Source of the DNA: an uncultured bacterium | Lineage (GTDB): Bacteria > Bacteroidota > Bacteroidia > Chitinophagales > Chitinophagaceae | Assembly: GCA_903957405.1 (NCBI GenBank) | Contig: CAJBPC010000809.1 | Location: 1 to 10,469, forward strand | Direction of reading: 5' to 3' | DNA length: 10,469 nt | Part shown: positions 1 to 6,922 of the stretch, piece after piece | Numbering within the stretch: position 1 is the first letter of the stretch | Layout: each line of letters starts with the position of its first letter | Notes under the pieces: model-generated | The model's database searches: none | What the model was told of the DNA's origin: nothing | The model's input: the letters and a program-made list of their open reading frames with translations, nothing else | Position numbers and translations under genes: made by a program

Positions 1-44
1 AAGGAGCCTACTTTCTTCCTTATTGACCTAACTTTAGTCGGTTA

Positions 45-335
45 CTAGTGATAAATTATGTCTTTCTCGATGGCTTTAAAATATTGAGGTTTTATACCAT
101 TACGGGAAACCAGGTCTACCTTTGAATTCATTTTCACTTCAAGGAAATCGGCCAGGTCGATAAAAGATATGCCAATAGGTTGATTGAAATCTACGATCAG
201 GTCTATATCGCTTTCGGGCCTGAAGTCATTTCTGACAACCGATCCAAAAATTCCAATTGATTGGACATGATATTTTCTCTCCAACTCAGGTTTGAGCTGT
301 TTTAATATTTCCTTTATGGCATTCAGGTCATGCAT
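45..335 (-). CDS. MNT-type nucleotidyltransferase domain protein (likely antitoxin half of an MNT/HEPN module)
   Basis: This is a short protein of 96 residues from the ATG at 335; a TTG three codons upstream (344) is also open. It is a minimal nucleotidyltransferase. The strand-turn signature GSVVR is at residues 31-35, followed by SDIDL at 42-46, which gives the first two metal-binding aspartates D43 and D45. A third acidic residue lies in KVDLVS (D74). Length and motif order fit stand-alone MNT proteins, which in known TA pairs modify (for example AMPylate) a HEPN ribonuclease toxin and silence it. No HEPN gene is visible: the 44 bases downstream contain no start codon, and upstream there is only a short broken frame. 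The gene sits in the AT-rich left edge, unlike the genes to its right, which suggests acquired DNA. The domain is secure; the antitoxin role is inferred from the family. Confidence 0.85.
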   Translation of the reverse strand: MHDLNAIKEILKQLKPELERKYHVQSIGIFGSVVRNDFRPESDIDLIVDFNQPIGISFIDLADFLEVKMNSKVDLVSRNGIKPQYFKAIEKDIIYH

Positions 336-571
336 TGAGAACAACGTTAATAAAATCGCCCGGTGCTTGTTATGTGATTTAGTTCAGAATCTTAAAAGGC
401 TAAATTTTAATGCATAAGCTCAATAATTCTATCAAATGCCGGGTAGATGATCGTCCTATCTCTGGTAAGGTTACATGATTTCAATTCAGCCGTAAAGACA
501 TCTTCGTGTACTTTTTAATTCATGGTCAGCTATGGAAAATTACATATTTTCCCTTCTGAAAATTATAAGGT
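336..571. other. AT-rich divergent intergenic region with an unrecognised 35-codon open frame
   Basis: This gap separates the minus-strand nucleotidyltransferase from the plus-strand peptidase and should hold both promoters. I could not identify a clear Bacteroidota -7/-33 promoter pair. On the minus strand, 514 to 407 is open for 35 codons and ends ...IIYPAFDRIIELMH before a stop. A stop lies immediately before it and there is no in-frame ATG near its beginning, so it resembles the tail of a decayed gene rather than a working one. I do not recognise it. AAGG at 567-570 ends one base before the peptidase ATG, too close to act as a normal ribosome binding site for it. Confidence 0.3.
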
Positions 572-2179
572 ATGCCTATCAGAATGGAAGATGATCCGCA
601 GGAACAACAGGAATTTCCGAAGGGCCCGAATTACCCTACCGGACCGAGGGGTGGCAATAGTGCTGGTGGTGGCGGGATCTTAAGCCTGCTGCCGATGCTG
701 CTCGGCATGTTCCGCGGCAAGAGCCTGCTATTCCTGCTGATAGCCGGAGGCATTCTCTATTTCCTGATGGGCCGTGAGGGGTGTTCGGGCGGTGGATTGT
801 TCGATGGGACGAAAAATTTCTCCCAGGGCGGATTCCTGGACCCGAAGCAATTTGAGAAGGCGAACATCTACGAGGCCCTGTCGGATGACAATAAAAAAAA
901 TCCATTGCCGGAGATGGTCAGTCTCCAACGGTTCGCGCCGCCGGTGGGAAACCAGGGCGAGCAGGGTTCCTGCGTTGCATGGAGCAGTGCCTATGCGGCA
1001 AGGTCGATCCTTGAGGCCGTCCGCACCGGACAGAATCAGGCCGTTTACAGTCCGGCCTTCCTGTACAACCAGATCGGTCTGCAGGGGTGTCAGGGCAGTT
1101 ACATCATCCGGGCGATGGAATACATGACAAAGCAGGGGTCAGTCCCTTATCAGCAATTCCCATATGACGAGCGTGACTGTTCCCGTCAGCCTGACAGAAC
1201 ACTGATCCAGCAGGCGGCATCCAGCCGGATGCGCGGCTTCACAAGATTGTCTGCCGGCGACCGCAACGACGCCGTCGATATCCGGGCGATAAAGGAAAAT
1301 CTTGCTCAGGGCGCACCGGTCGTCATCGGCATGATGGTCGGGCAGAGTTTCATGCAGAACATGGTGGGCAAGGACCTGTGGATCCCGGAAGCCAATGACC
1401 GGAGCATGATGGGATTTGGCGGACATGCAATGTGCGTGGTCGGGTATGACGATAAAAAGTACGGCGGTGCATTTCTGATCATGAACAGCTGGGGAGCGGA
1501 ATGGGGCAACAATGGTTTCGGCTGGGTAAGGTATCCCGAGTTTGGTTTTTTCGTTCGGGAGGCATACGGGCTCGAGCCGATGGCCAGGACCGCTGCAGCC
1601 AATTCAGGGCCGCTGCAGTGCGAGATCGGTCTGGTGCAGGTGGTTTTCGATGGAAAGAAAACCATGCCGCAGGGTTACATCTCCCTCAGGAAATCCTCAG
1701 ATGACAGCTACCTCACCACAGCCCCCGTGAAGATCGGCTCGAAGTTCAAACTGGAAGTGCGCAACAGCAATGAATGTTACATCTACGTGTTCGGCAGGGA
1801 GACTGACGGTTCCGCATACACGCTTTTCCCTTATCCGACCAAGGAGGATCCGACAAAGACCAAATACTCTCCGTTCTGCGGCATCACCGGATACAGGCTT
1901 TTCCCGCGTGACAAAAGCATGACACCCGACAATGTCGGTCAGCGGGATATGATGGCGGTGGTCGTCTCCGGATCGGCACTCGACTGGCATGGGATACAGT
2001 CAAGGATCAATGCTTCCTCCGGGAGCCAGAGCTTCCAGGCGAGGGTCGCCGCAGCATTGGCGGTGCAGCGTGCCGGCCAACTGAATATGGGTGTTTCACA
2101 GAAGGGAAATATCCAGTTCTCCGCTGCGATGCAGCCGGGACAGGCGGTGTGGTGTTTTGTGGAAGTGGATAAAAAATAA
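572..2179 (+). CDS. Membrane-anchored papain-like C1 family cysteine peptidase with C-terminal DUF4384-like region
   Basis: A 535-residue protein. Residues 1-35 are hydrophilic and rich in Pro and Gly. Hydrophobic stretches at 36-47 and 51-67, split by the basic RGK at 48-50, form a probable membrane anchor with the peptidase outside the cytoplasm. The papain core follows. Q128 sits exactly six residues before C134 in QGSCVAWS, matching the oxyanion Gln and nucleophile Cys of papain. H285 lies in GGHAMCVVGYDD and N305 in MNSWG, so the full Cys/His/Asn set is present and the enzyme should be active. Residues about 385-480 (ECYIYVF, SAYTLFPYP, YRLFP) resemble DUF4384, a domain often fused to surface or signalling proteins. 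No classical pro-peptide is evident. The start at 572 gives MPIRMEDD, an N-terminus I recall from Bacteroidota relatives. Another ATG at codon 5 is possible. The substrate is unknown. A terminator-like hairpin follows the stop. Confidence 0.88.
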   Translation: MPIRMEDDPQEQQEFPKGPNYPTGPRGGNSAGGGGILSLLPMLLGMFRGKSLLFLLIAGGILYFLMGREGCSGGGLFDGTKNFSQGGFLDPKQFEKANIYEALSDDNKKNPLPEMVSLQRFAPPVGNQGEQGSCVAWSSAYAARSILEAVRTGQNQAVYSPAFLYNQIGLQGCQGSYIIRAMEYMTKQGSVPYQQFPYDERDCSRQPDRTLIQQAASSRMRGFTRLSAGDRNDAVDIRAIKENLAQGAPVVIGMMVGQSFMQNMVGKDLWIPEANDRSMMGFGGHAMCVVGYDDKKYGGAFLIMNSWGAEWGNNGFGWVRYPEFGFFVREAYGLEPMARTAAANSGPLQCEIGLVQVVFDGKKTMPQGYISLRKSSDDSYLTTAPVKIGSKFKLEVRNSNECYIYVFGRETDGSAYTLFPYPTKEDPTKTKYSPFCGITGYRLFPRDKSMTPDNVGQRDMMAVVVSGSALDWHGIQSRINASSGSQSFQARVAAALAVQRAGQLNMGVSQKGNIQFSAAMQPGQAVWCFVEVDKK

Positions 2180-2192
2180 ATCAGTTCCCTTT

Positions 2193-2229
2193 CCCGCATT
2201 CGCGCGCAGCCTGTGCGGGGGGTATTTTT
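2193..2229 (+). terminator. Probable rho-independent terminator after the C1 peptidase gene
   Basis: Thirteen bases after the peptidase stop, CCCGCA (2193-2198) can pair with TGCGGG (2214-2219). An alternative inner stem pairs CGCGCA with TGTGCG across a three-base loop, using one G-U pair. The stem is followed by a G run and then TATTTTT (2223-2229). Position and U-rich tail fit a terminator that separates the peptidase from the DUF4442 gene. Confidence 0.5.
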
Positions 2230-2311
2230 CTGAAATGAAATGGGGGATGATATGAGCTGGATAATGACTAATTTAGAAATCCATTCACCTGCCTCATAAA
2301 CCAAGCAAGCC

Positions 2312-2800
2312 ATGCAGCAAAACGGATCAGAGGATTTCATCCGGATGGTGAGCAGACCGTTGAAGTTCAACTTCTTTCTTTTTTACAAGCTGCCTGCGGC
2401 TTTTTTCTCCGGTGTGCGGTTAAAAGAGGTGAGCGCCGGGCGTGCAGTTGCCACGGTACCATTCAAGTGGTTCTCGCAGAATCCCTTTCGGTCGATCTAT
2501 TTCGCCTGCCAGGCGATGGCTGCGGAGTTGAGTACCGGGATATTGGCCATGGCGCATCTCCACGGCCGGAATCCTGCAGTCTCCATGCTCGTGATACGGA
2601 TCGAAGGGGATTTCTTCAAGAAGGGCACATCTGTCGTGTCATTCACCTGTGAGGATGGAGAGGCGATGCGTGCCGCGATAGAGGAGACTGTCCGTACAGG
2701 TGAACCCGTCACCTTCACCGCAGTCTCCACCGGCAAGAATGTGAAAGGAGAATCGATATCTGAGTTCAGGATCACCTGGTCCTTCAAACGAAAACAGTGA
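2312..2800 (+). CDS. DUF4442 family hot-dog fold protein (thioesterase-like)
   Basis: A 162-residue protein matching the DUF4442 family common in Bacteroidota. It has an N-terminal RPLKFNFFLFYKLPAAFF stretch, then a VPFKWFSQNPFRSIYFACQAMAAELSTG stretch at about 49-76 that corresponds to the long central helix region of the hot-dog fold. Several beta strands follow, including VSFTCEDGE and the final FRITWSFKRK. Related hot-dog proteins hydrolyse acyl-CoA thioesters or bind acyl groups. No catalytic residue can be assigned with confidence here, so substrate and activity are unknown. The N-terminus lacks a signal peptide, so it should be cytoplasmic. The ATG at 2312 is preferred; M12 is the next in-frame option. 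It is transcribed in the same direction as its neighbours, but gaps of 132 and 172 bases make a shared operon doubtful. Confidence 0.82.
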   Translation: MQQNGSEDFIRMVSRPLKFNFFLFYKLPAAFFSGVRLKEVSAGRAVATVPFKWFSQNPFRSIYFACQAMAAELSTGILAMAHLHGRNPAVSMLVIRIEGDFFKKGTSVVSFTCEDGEAMRAAIEETVRTGEPVTFTAVSTGKNVKGESISEFRITWSFKRKQ

Positions 2801-2859
2801 ATGTTGACAGGTGATCTGATTTTCGGATCAATGCGGTGATCTCCATGCTCGACGAGATG

Positions 2860-2885
2860 CATTGACAATGGATATCATGTCAATG
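2860..2885. repeat. Perfect 8-bp inverted repeat upstream of the metallo-beta-lactamase gene
   Basis: CATTGACA (2860-2867) is mirrored by TGTCAATG (2878-2885) around a 10-base spacer that itself contains the palindrome GATATC. It lies 60 bases after the DUF4442 stop and about 88 bases before the next start. No U tract follows, so it is not a standard terminator. It could be a regulator binding site, a processing hairpin or chance. Confidence 0.35.
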
Positions 2886-2972
2886 GGAAGGGAACAACCA
2901 TGATGCGGGCTTGCTTGCATGTGAAGTTTCCACCATTGGCGGATCCGTATTAAAATTAATATAAAAACACGA

Positions 2973-4379
2973 ATGATGAAGATTTCCTTCCATGGTGCAG
3001 CCCGGACGGTCACCGGTTCGAAGCATCTGCTGACCCTGAGTGACGGGACAAAGATCCTCCTTGACTGCGGTATGTTCCAGGGCATGGGCAAGCAGACGGA
3101 TGTGCTGAATCGGCATTGGGGATTCGACCCGATGCAGGTCGATTACATGATCCTATCGCATGCACATATCGACCACAGCGGACTGATTCCAAAGCTGGTG
3201 AAGGATGGCTTTCAGGGGAAGATCTATTGCACCCCGGCCACCAAGGAGCTGGCCACGGTCCTGCTGGAGGATTCCGCCGGGATCCAGGAGGATGATGTAA
3301 AGTATGTGAATAAGATCCGTGCATCCAGGGGTCAGTCATACCTCATGCCGCTATACACGGAGGAGGATGCAAAGTCGGCTGCCACCCATTTCCAGGAGGT
3401 CGATTACGGTGTTTGGTTCACGATCGCGAAGGGCGTGGAAGTGATGTTCACCGATGCGGGGCATATCATCGGAAGTGCAGCGGTGCATCTGCGCATCGCG
3501 GATGACGGGAAGACAAGGCAAATCACATTTTCGGGTGATGTCGGCCGTTATCGTGACGTGATCCTCAAGTCTCCTGCGGAATTCTCCCAGGCGGATTACA
3601 TCATACTGGAATCAACTTATGGCAATAGCCTTCACGACCTGCACAGTCCCACGGTGGATCAGTTGCTGGAATGGATCGAGAAGACCTGCATCCAGAAGAA
3701 AGGGAAGCTCATCATCCCCGCCTTCAGTGTAGGTCGTACTCAGGAAATCCTGTATGCGCTCAACCAGCTCGACCTCGAACGCAGGCTTCCGGAACTGGAT
3801 TACTATGTCGACAGTCCCCTCAGCATCCGTGCCACGGAGATCGTGAAACGCTATCCGGAATATTTCAATCCAACGATACAGAAGATCTTGAAGACTGACC
3901 AGGATCCGTTTTCCTTTCCCGGTCTGAAGTACGTGAAAACGGTGGATGAGTCCAAGCTGCTCAATTTCAGCAGCAAGCCATGCGTGATCATCTCTGCCAG
4001 CGGCATGGCGGAAGCGGGAAGGGTCAAGCACCACATCAATAACAACGTCGAGAACAGTCGGAATTCCATCCTGATGACCGGTTACTGTGAGCCTAATTCC
4101 TTGGGTGCAAGGCTGCTTTCAGGAAAGAAGGAAGTGGGCATCTTCGGCGTGAACCGCGAAGTGCATGCCGAAGTGGGCAGCATCCGCAGTATGAGTGCGC
4201 ATGGTGATTACGAGGACCTAAGCCAGTTCCTGGCCTGTCAGGACAAAAAGATTGTCCGTAAGTTGTTCCTGGTCCACGGAGAATATGATGTGCAGGAGGA
4301 TTTCAAGGAAAGGCTTCTGCGCAAGGGATTCCCGGATGTGGAGATCCCTGAGATGCACTACGAGCTGGGGCTGGATTGA
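2973..4379 (+). CDS. Beta-CASP metallo-beta-lactamase fold ribonuclease (CPSF73-like RNA-processing exonuclease family)
   Basis: A 468-residue cytoplasmic protein with the complete beta-CASP layout. The zinc-binding motif HAHIDH is at residues 63-68 after a strand ending LSHAH. Further metal ligands are H164 (DAGHIIG) and D189 (SGDVGR). The beta-CASP motifs follow: motif A with E213 in ILESTYG, motif B in SASGMAEAGRVKHH (H353/H354), motif C with H410 in MSAHGD. The closing LVHGEYD has H435. All metal and catalytic positions are present, so the enzyme should be active. Relatives act as RNA endo- or exonucleases in RNA maturation and decay; the substrate in Bacteroidota is not defined. The start ATG at 2973 is followed directly by a second ATG (2976), so the true start may be one codon later. 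The upstream 20 bases are A-rich without a Shine-Dalgarno. It runs convergently against the hydroxyproline block. Confidence 0.93.
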   Translation: MMKISFHGAARTVTGSKHLLTLSDGTKILLDCGMFQGMGKQTDVLNRHWGFDPMQVDYMILSHAHIDHSGLIPKLVKDGFQGKIYCTPATKELATVLLEDSAGIQEDDVKYVNKIRASRGQSYLMPLYTEEDAKSAATHFQEVDYGVWFTIAKGVEVMFTDAGHIIGSAAVHLRIADDGKTRQITFSGDVGRYRDVILKSPAEFSQADYIILESTYGNSLHDLHSPTVDQLLEWIEKTCIQKKGKLIIPAFSVGRTQEILYALNQLDLERRLPELDYYVDSPLSIRATEIVKRYPEYFNPTIQKILKTDQDPFSFPGLKYVKTVDESKLLNFSSKPCVIISASGMAEAGRVKHHINNNVENSRNSILMTGYCEPNSLGARLLSGKKEVGIFGVNREVHAEVGSIRSMSAHGDYEDLSQFLACQDKKIVRKLFLVHGEYDVQEDFKERLLRKGFPDVEIPEMHYELGLD

Positions 4380-4380
4380 C

Positions 4381-4469
4381 ACCCTTCATATTCATTCGAA
4401 ACAGAACGGACAAGCGCAATTGATTGAGGTCAAAAAATGGAATGCGACCCTTGATATTCATCCGAACCG
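4381..4469. repeat. Near-identical 22-bp direct repeats, 67 bases apart, at the convergent gene junction
   Basis: Copy 1 (4381-4402) starts right after the metallo-beta-lactamase stop. Copy 2 (4448-4469) spans the stop codon of the FAD dehydrogenase gene. By hand alignment 19 of 22 positions match, with shared cores ACCCTT, ATATTCAT and CGAA. The first copy looks like a duplicate of the dehydrogenase 3' end. The 78-base gap between the two genes contains no obvious bidirectional terminator. Confidence 0.5.
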
Positions 4470-5705
4470 CTCGACGTCAAAGCCTTTGATGTCGATGCTG
4501 GTTTTTTTCCCGCTTAGCAGTTCTTCCACGATCTTACCCGTCCCGGCGGCGAGGGTGATGCCGATCATGGCATGCCCGCCGGCGATCAAGAGGTTGGCGT
4601 ATTTACTGTGCCGGCCCAGATAGGGAAGACCATCGGGGCTCAATGGACGGTATCCATGCCAGATCTTTTCAGGCTTCGGGAATGCGACTTTGAGGGAAGG
4701 GTAATACGCTTTTGCACCATCGAAGATCGCAGCGGCCCTTTTGAGGAGTGTCGGTGAACGGAGTCCGCTGATCTCCATGGTGCCACCCATCCGCAGATCA
4801 TTGCCCATGGGTGTCATGGCCACCCTTTTGTCGACCAGGATCGCGGGATAGCGCAGGTTTTTCTCCATCTGCTCAAATGTCATGCTGTACCCTTTCCCGG
4901 CCTGCAGGATCATCCGGATGCCAAGATCCTTCGTGAGCGAAGGAAGCCATGAGCCTGTGGCGATGACGAATTCATCCGCCTTGAAAATGCCCATGTCGGT
5001 CAATACGGAAACCACTTTTTCTCCTTTTTTTTCAAACCCCGTGATGGTTGTATTCAGCTGCAGCTTCGCACCCATCCCGATAAGAGCATCCTTCAGCGTC
5101 TGCATGAATTCCCCCGGATGGATATGGCAGTCTATCGGGTAGAGTACTCCACCGAGCGTATTCACTTCCACATCCGGTTCCATGTCCTGCACTTCCTTGC
5201 CTGAAAGCATCCTCGCCTCTATGTTCAATGCTTCCGCTTCTTTTGCCAGCTCCATCTCATGTTTTTCCGTCGCGGCGCTTTTGTATAACATGAGGCATCC
5301 GCTCTCCGCCATCCTGAAATGATTCCCCAACTCATCCTTCAGTTCCGATTGTAGCGCCCGACTGAGTTGAAGGATCGAATGGAGGTAGGGTGTGTTTTTT
5401 TCTACGGTATGGCTATTCGACTGCCGCCAGAATGCGAGGCCCCATCGGATCAGGTCCATGTCGAGCCTGGGTTTGATATAGAACGGCGACGAGGCACTCA
5501 GCATCCATCGGAGGCCTTTGGCGATCATGCCCGGGGATGCGAGTGGGGTGAAGTGGCTAGGGGAGACGTAGCCCGCATTGCCGAAAGAGGTTCCCGATGT
5601 GATGTCTCCGCGCTCGATGACGGTCACATCATGACCCGCTTTTTGAGCGTAATACGCCGCACACAAACCGATGACTCCTCCTCCCGCAATGATTACTTTA
5701 GACAT
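4458..5705 (-). CDS. DadA-like FAD-dependent D-amino acid dehydrogenase, probable D-hydroxyproline dehydrogenase
   Basis: A 415-residue DAO-family flavoprotein. The N-terminal dinucleotide fold is clear: a strand, GGGVIG at residues 8-13, then a helix and a strand ending with E31, which binds the adenosine ribose. A second FAD-contact region follows at SFGNAGYVSPS (40-50). The C-terminal flavin-binding region has GYRPLSPDGLPYLGR (351-365) and AGGHAMIGITLAAGTGK (375-391), both typical of DadA-type dehydrogenases. These oxidise D-amino acids to imino acids and pass electrons to the respiratory chain. Because the same-strand block begins with hydroxyproline epimerase, the likely substrate is cis-4-hydroxy-D-proline, giving pyrroline-4-hydroxy-2-carboxylate. 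A generic D-amino acid dehydrogenase remains possible. The start is an ATG at 5705 without a Shine-Dalgarno. The 126-base gap to the upstream GH5 gene holds two dyads, so it may have its own promoter. Confidence 0.88.
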   Translation of the reverse strand: MSKVIIAGGGVIGLCAAYYAQKAGHDVTVIERGDITSGTSFGNAGYVSPSHFTPLASPGMIAKGLRWMLSASSPFYIKPRLDMDLIRWGLAFWRQSNSHTVEKNTPYLHSILQLSRALQSELKDELGNHFRMAESGCLMLYKSAATEKHEMELAKEAEALNIEARMLSGKEVQDMEPDVEVNTLGGVLYPIDCHIHPGEFMQTLKDALIGMGAKLQLNTTITGFEKKGEKVVSVLTDMGIFKADEFVIATGSWLPSLTKDLGIRMILQAGKGYSMTFEQMEKNLRYPAILVDKRVAMTPMGNDLRMGGTMEISGLRSPTLLKRAAAIFDGAKAYYPSLKVAFPKPEKIWHGYRPLSPDGLPYLGRHSKYANLLIAGGHAMIGITLAAGTGKIVEELLSGKKTSIDIKGFDVERFG

Positions 5706-5741
5706 GATGCGATGTATGATTTGTTCAAAGATGTTTTGGCC

Positions 5742-5763
5742 GATCCATCATCGGATGATGATC
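5742..5763. promoter_or_regulatory. Operator-like palindrome upstream of the FAD dehydrogenase gene
   Basis: CATCATC (5746-5752) and GATGATG (5754-5760) are perfect 7-bp mirror arms around a single base. The symmetry extends outward by GAT (5742-5744) and ATC (5761-5763) with one extra base on one side. It lies 37-58 bases upstream of the dehydrogenase ATG, where a repressor or activator site would be expected. No regulator is known from the window, so the role is inferred from symmetry and position only. Confidence 0.35.
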
Positions 5764-5800
5764 TCCCCATTGGAAAAATACAACATGAAGCGGGATGCCT

Positions 5801-5820
5801 GTCATTGTTCTTGCAATGAC
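5801..5820 (-). repeat. Stem-loop just downstream of the GH5 gene
   Basis: GTCATTG (5801-5807) and CAATGAC (5814-5820) form a perfect 7-bp stem with a 6-base loop, ending 11 bases after the GH5 stop on the minus strand. No U run follows, so it is at best a weak terminator. It may instead be an mRNA-stabilising or processing hairpin between the glycosidase genes and the dehydrogenase gene. Confidence 0.4.
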
Positions 5821-5831
5821 CGGACCTGGCG

Positions 5832-6911
5832 CTACATGCCACTCCGATCTTTTTTTTCTGACGTGATTTTTTTGATGAACGACACCTCATCTTCCTTGTA
5901 CGCGGTGCCGTCTTTTCTGAATACGTCATGGAACCACAGTTTCGGTTCCGACCCGTCCGGAAGGGGTGTGTCCCATTGATAGATCGTATTGCTTTTGCCT
6001 GCCACAAGTCCCCAGTTGATGGCGCCCACATGGTATTTTTTGAAGATGGGGAGATGCGATTCGAAACGACTGTTCCTCGTCCTCGCCATGTACTCCGTGC
6101 ATATCAGCGGTTTGCCGGATCTGGATTTTTCGGTGATCTCTTTTTCGAGGCTTTCAACCGCATCGTAATTGTGGAAGGTCATCACATCCGATACCGACAG
6201 CTGGTAATCATTATAGGCATTGTCGGATGACCATGTGCCGCATGTGAGGGGCTGCGAGGGGCGGACTTCCCAGGCCCATTCAAAGGCTTTTTTCACCAGC
6301 GGGAGCGAGCTGCCTTTGTATCCGCTATTTCCTGGTTCGTTGTAGAGGTCCCACATGACGATCCTTTTATCCTTGCGGAATGTCTGCAGGATATCCTTTA
6401 CATAGGCTTCCAGATATCCCCATTGCGAAGGGTCATCGTGCACGGCCTGTGTCGGACTTCTGACCCATCCGCTGTTGTGTATGCCGGGTTTTGGTGCCGG
6501 CTGGGCGCCTGTTTTCGCATCAGGGTTCCAGCAGTCGTCGAAGATGGTGAAGATGATCCGGATCTTGTTCTTTTGAGCGATATCCAGGAATTGACGCATT
6601 CTTTTTTTGAATCCGTCGCGGTCTGCCTTCCAGGCAAGATCGTGAAGATAGACGCGCATGGTGTTCATCCCGATGGCGGATGCCCAACCGAGTTCGCGGT
6701 CGATCGTCATCGGATCGAAGGTCTCTGCCTGCCACATTTCAAGCTGGTTTATCGCGCTGCTCGGCAGGAAATTCGCACCCACCATCCATCCCTGTTTTGC
6801 ATACCATGCATTGGCTTTTTGCGCAGTCCAGATCGGATCCGTTTGTGCGGATATGATCTGCGCATGGATCAGGAACGGCAGCAGGAGTAGGATCTGTCTG
6901 AGGGACTTCAT
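5832..6911 (-). CDS. Exported GH5-type (clan GH-A) TIM-barrel glycoside hydrolase
   Basis: A 359-residue protein with a Sec signal peptide: basic MKSLRQ, hydrophobic core to about residue 18, and probable cleavage after ISA (22). The mature part is a single (beta/alpha)8 domain: GANFLP near 45-50, MRVYLHD at 85-91, FTIFDD at 121-126, the acid/base E192 in DLYNEP, HNYD at 247-250, the likely nucleophile E273 in CTEYMAR, and NWGLV at 299-303. Two catalytic Glu residues about 80 apart, after strands 4 and 7, are the clan GH-A pattern. Similar Bacteroidota proteins are often labelled cellulase-family or 1,4-beta-xylanase, but specificity cannot be read from sequence; a mannan, xylan or glycoprotein glycan target are all open. 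No carbohydrate-binding module or lipobox Cys is present, so it should be periplasmic or secreted. It starts 11 bases after the GH127 stop, which supports co-transcription. Confidence 0.85.
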   Translation of the reverse strand: MKSLRQILLLLPFLIHAQIISAQTDPIWTAQKANAWYAKQGWMVGANFLPSSAINQLEMWQAETFDPMTIDRELGWASAIGMNTMRVYLHDLAWKADRDGFKKRMRQFLDIAQKNKIRIIFTIFDDCWNPDAKTGAQPAPKPGIHNSGWVRSPTQAVHDDPSQWGYLEAYVKDILQTFRKDKRIVMWDLYNEPGNSGYKGSSLPLVKKAFEWAWEVRPSQPLTCGTWSSDNAYNDYQLSVSDVMTFHNYDAVESLEKEITEKSRSGKPLICTEYMARTRNSRFESHLPIFKKYHVGAINWGLVAGKSNTIYQWDTPLPDGSEPKLWFHDVFRKDGTAYKEDEVSFIKKITSEKKDRSGM

Positions 6912-6922
6912 GTTTGTAGGAT

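Noticed and set aside
410..478. 22-codon plus-strand open frame starting ATGCATAAG
   Set aside because: No ribosome binding site, homology or supporting context; likely chance.
2801..2839. 12-codon frame starting one base after the DUF4442 stop
   Set aside because: Too short to support, with no recognisable leader-peptide features.
2497..2868. 123-codon minus-strand open frame opposite the DUF4442 gene
   Set aside because: It is antisense to a gene with clear family features, has no recognisable domain, and long antisense frames are common in sequence of this GC content.
3612..4034. 140-codon minus-strand open frame inside the metallo-beta-lactamase gene
   Set aside because: The sense strand carries all beta-CASP motifs; the antisense translation has no motif and is a codon-bias shadow.
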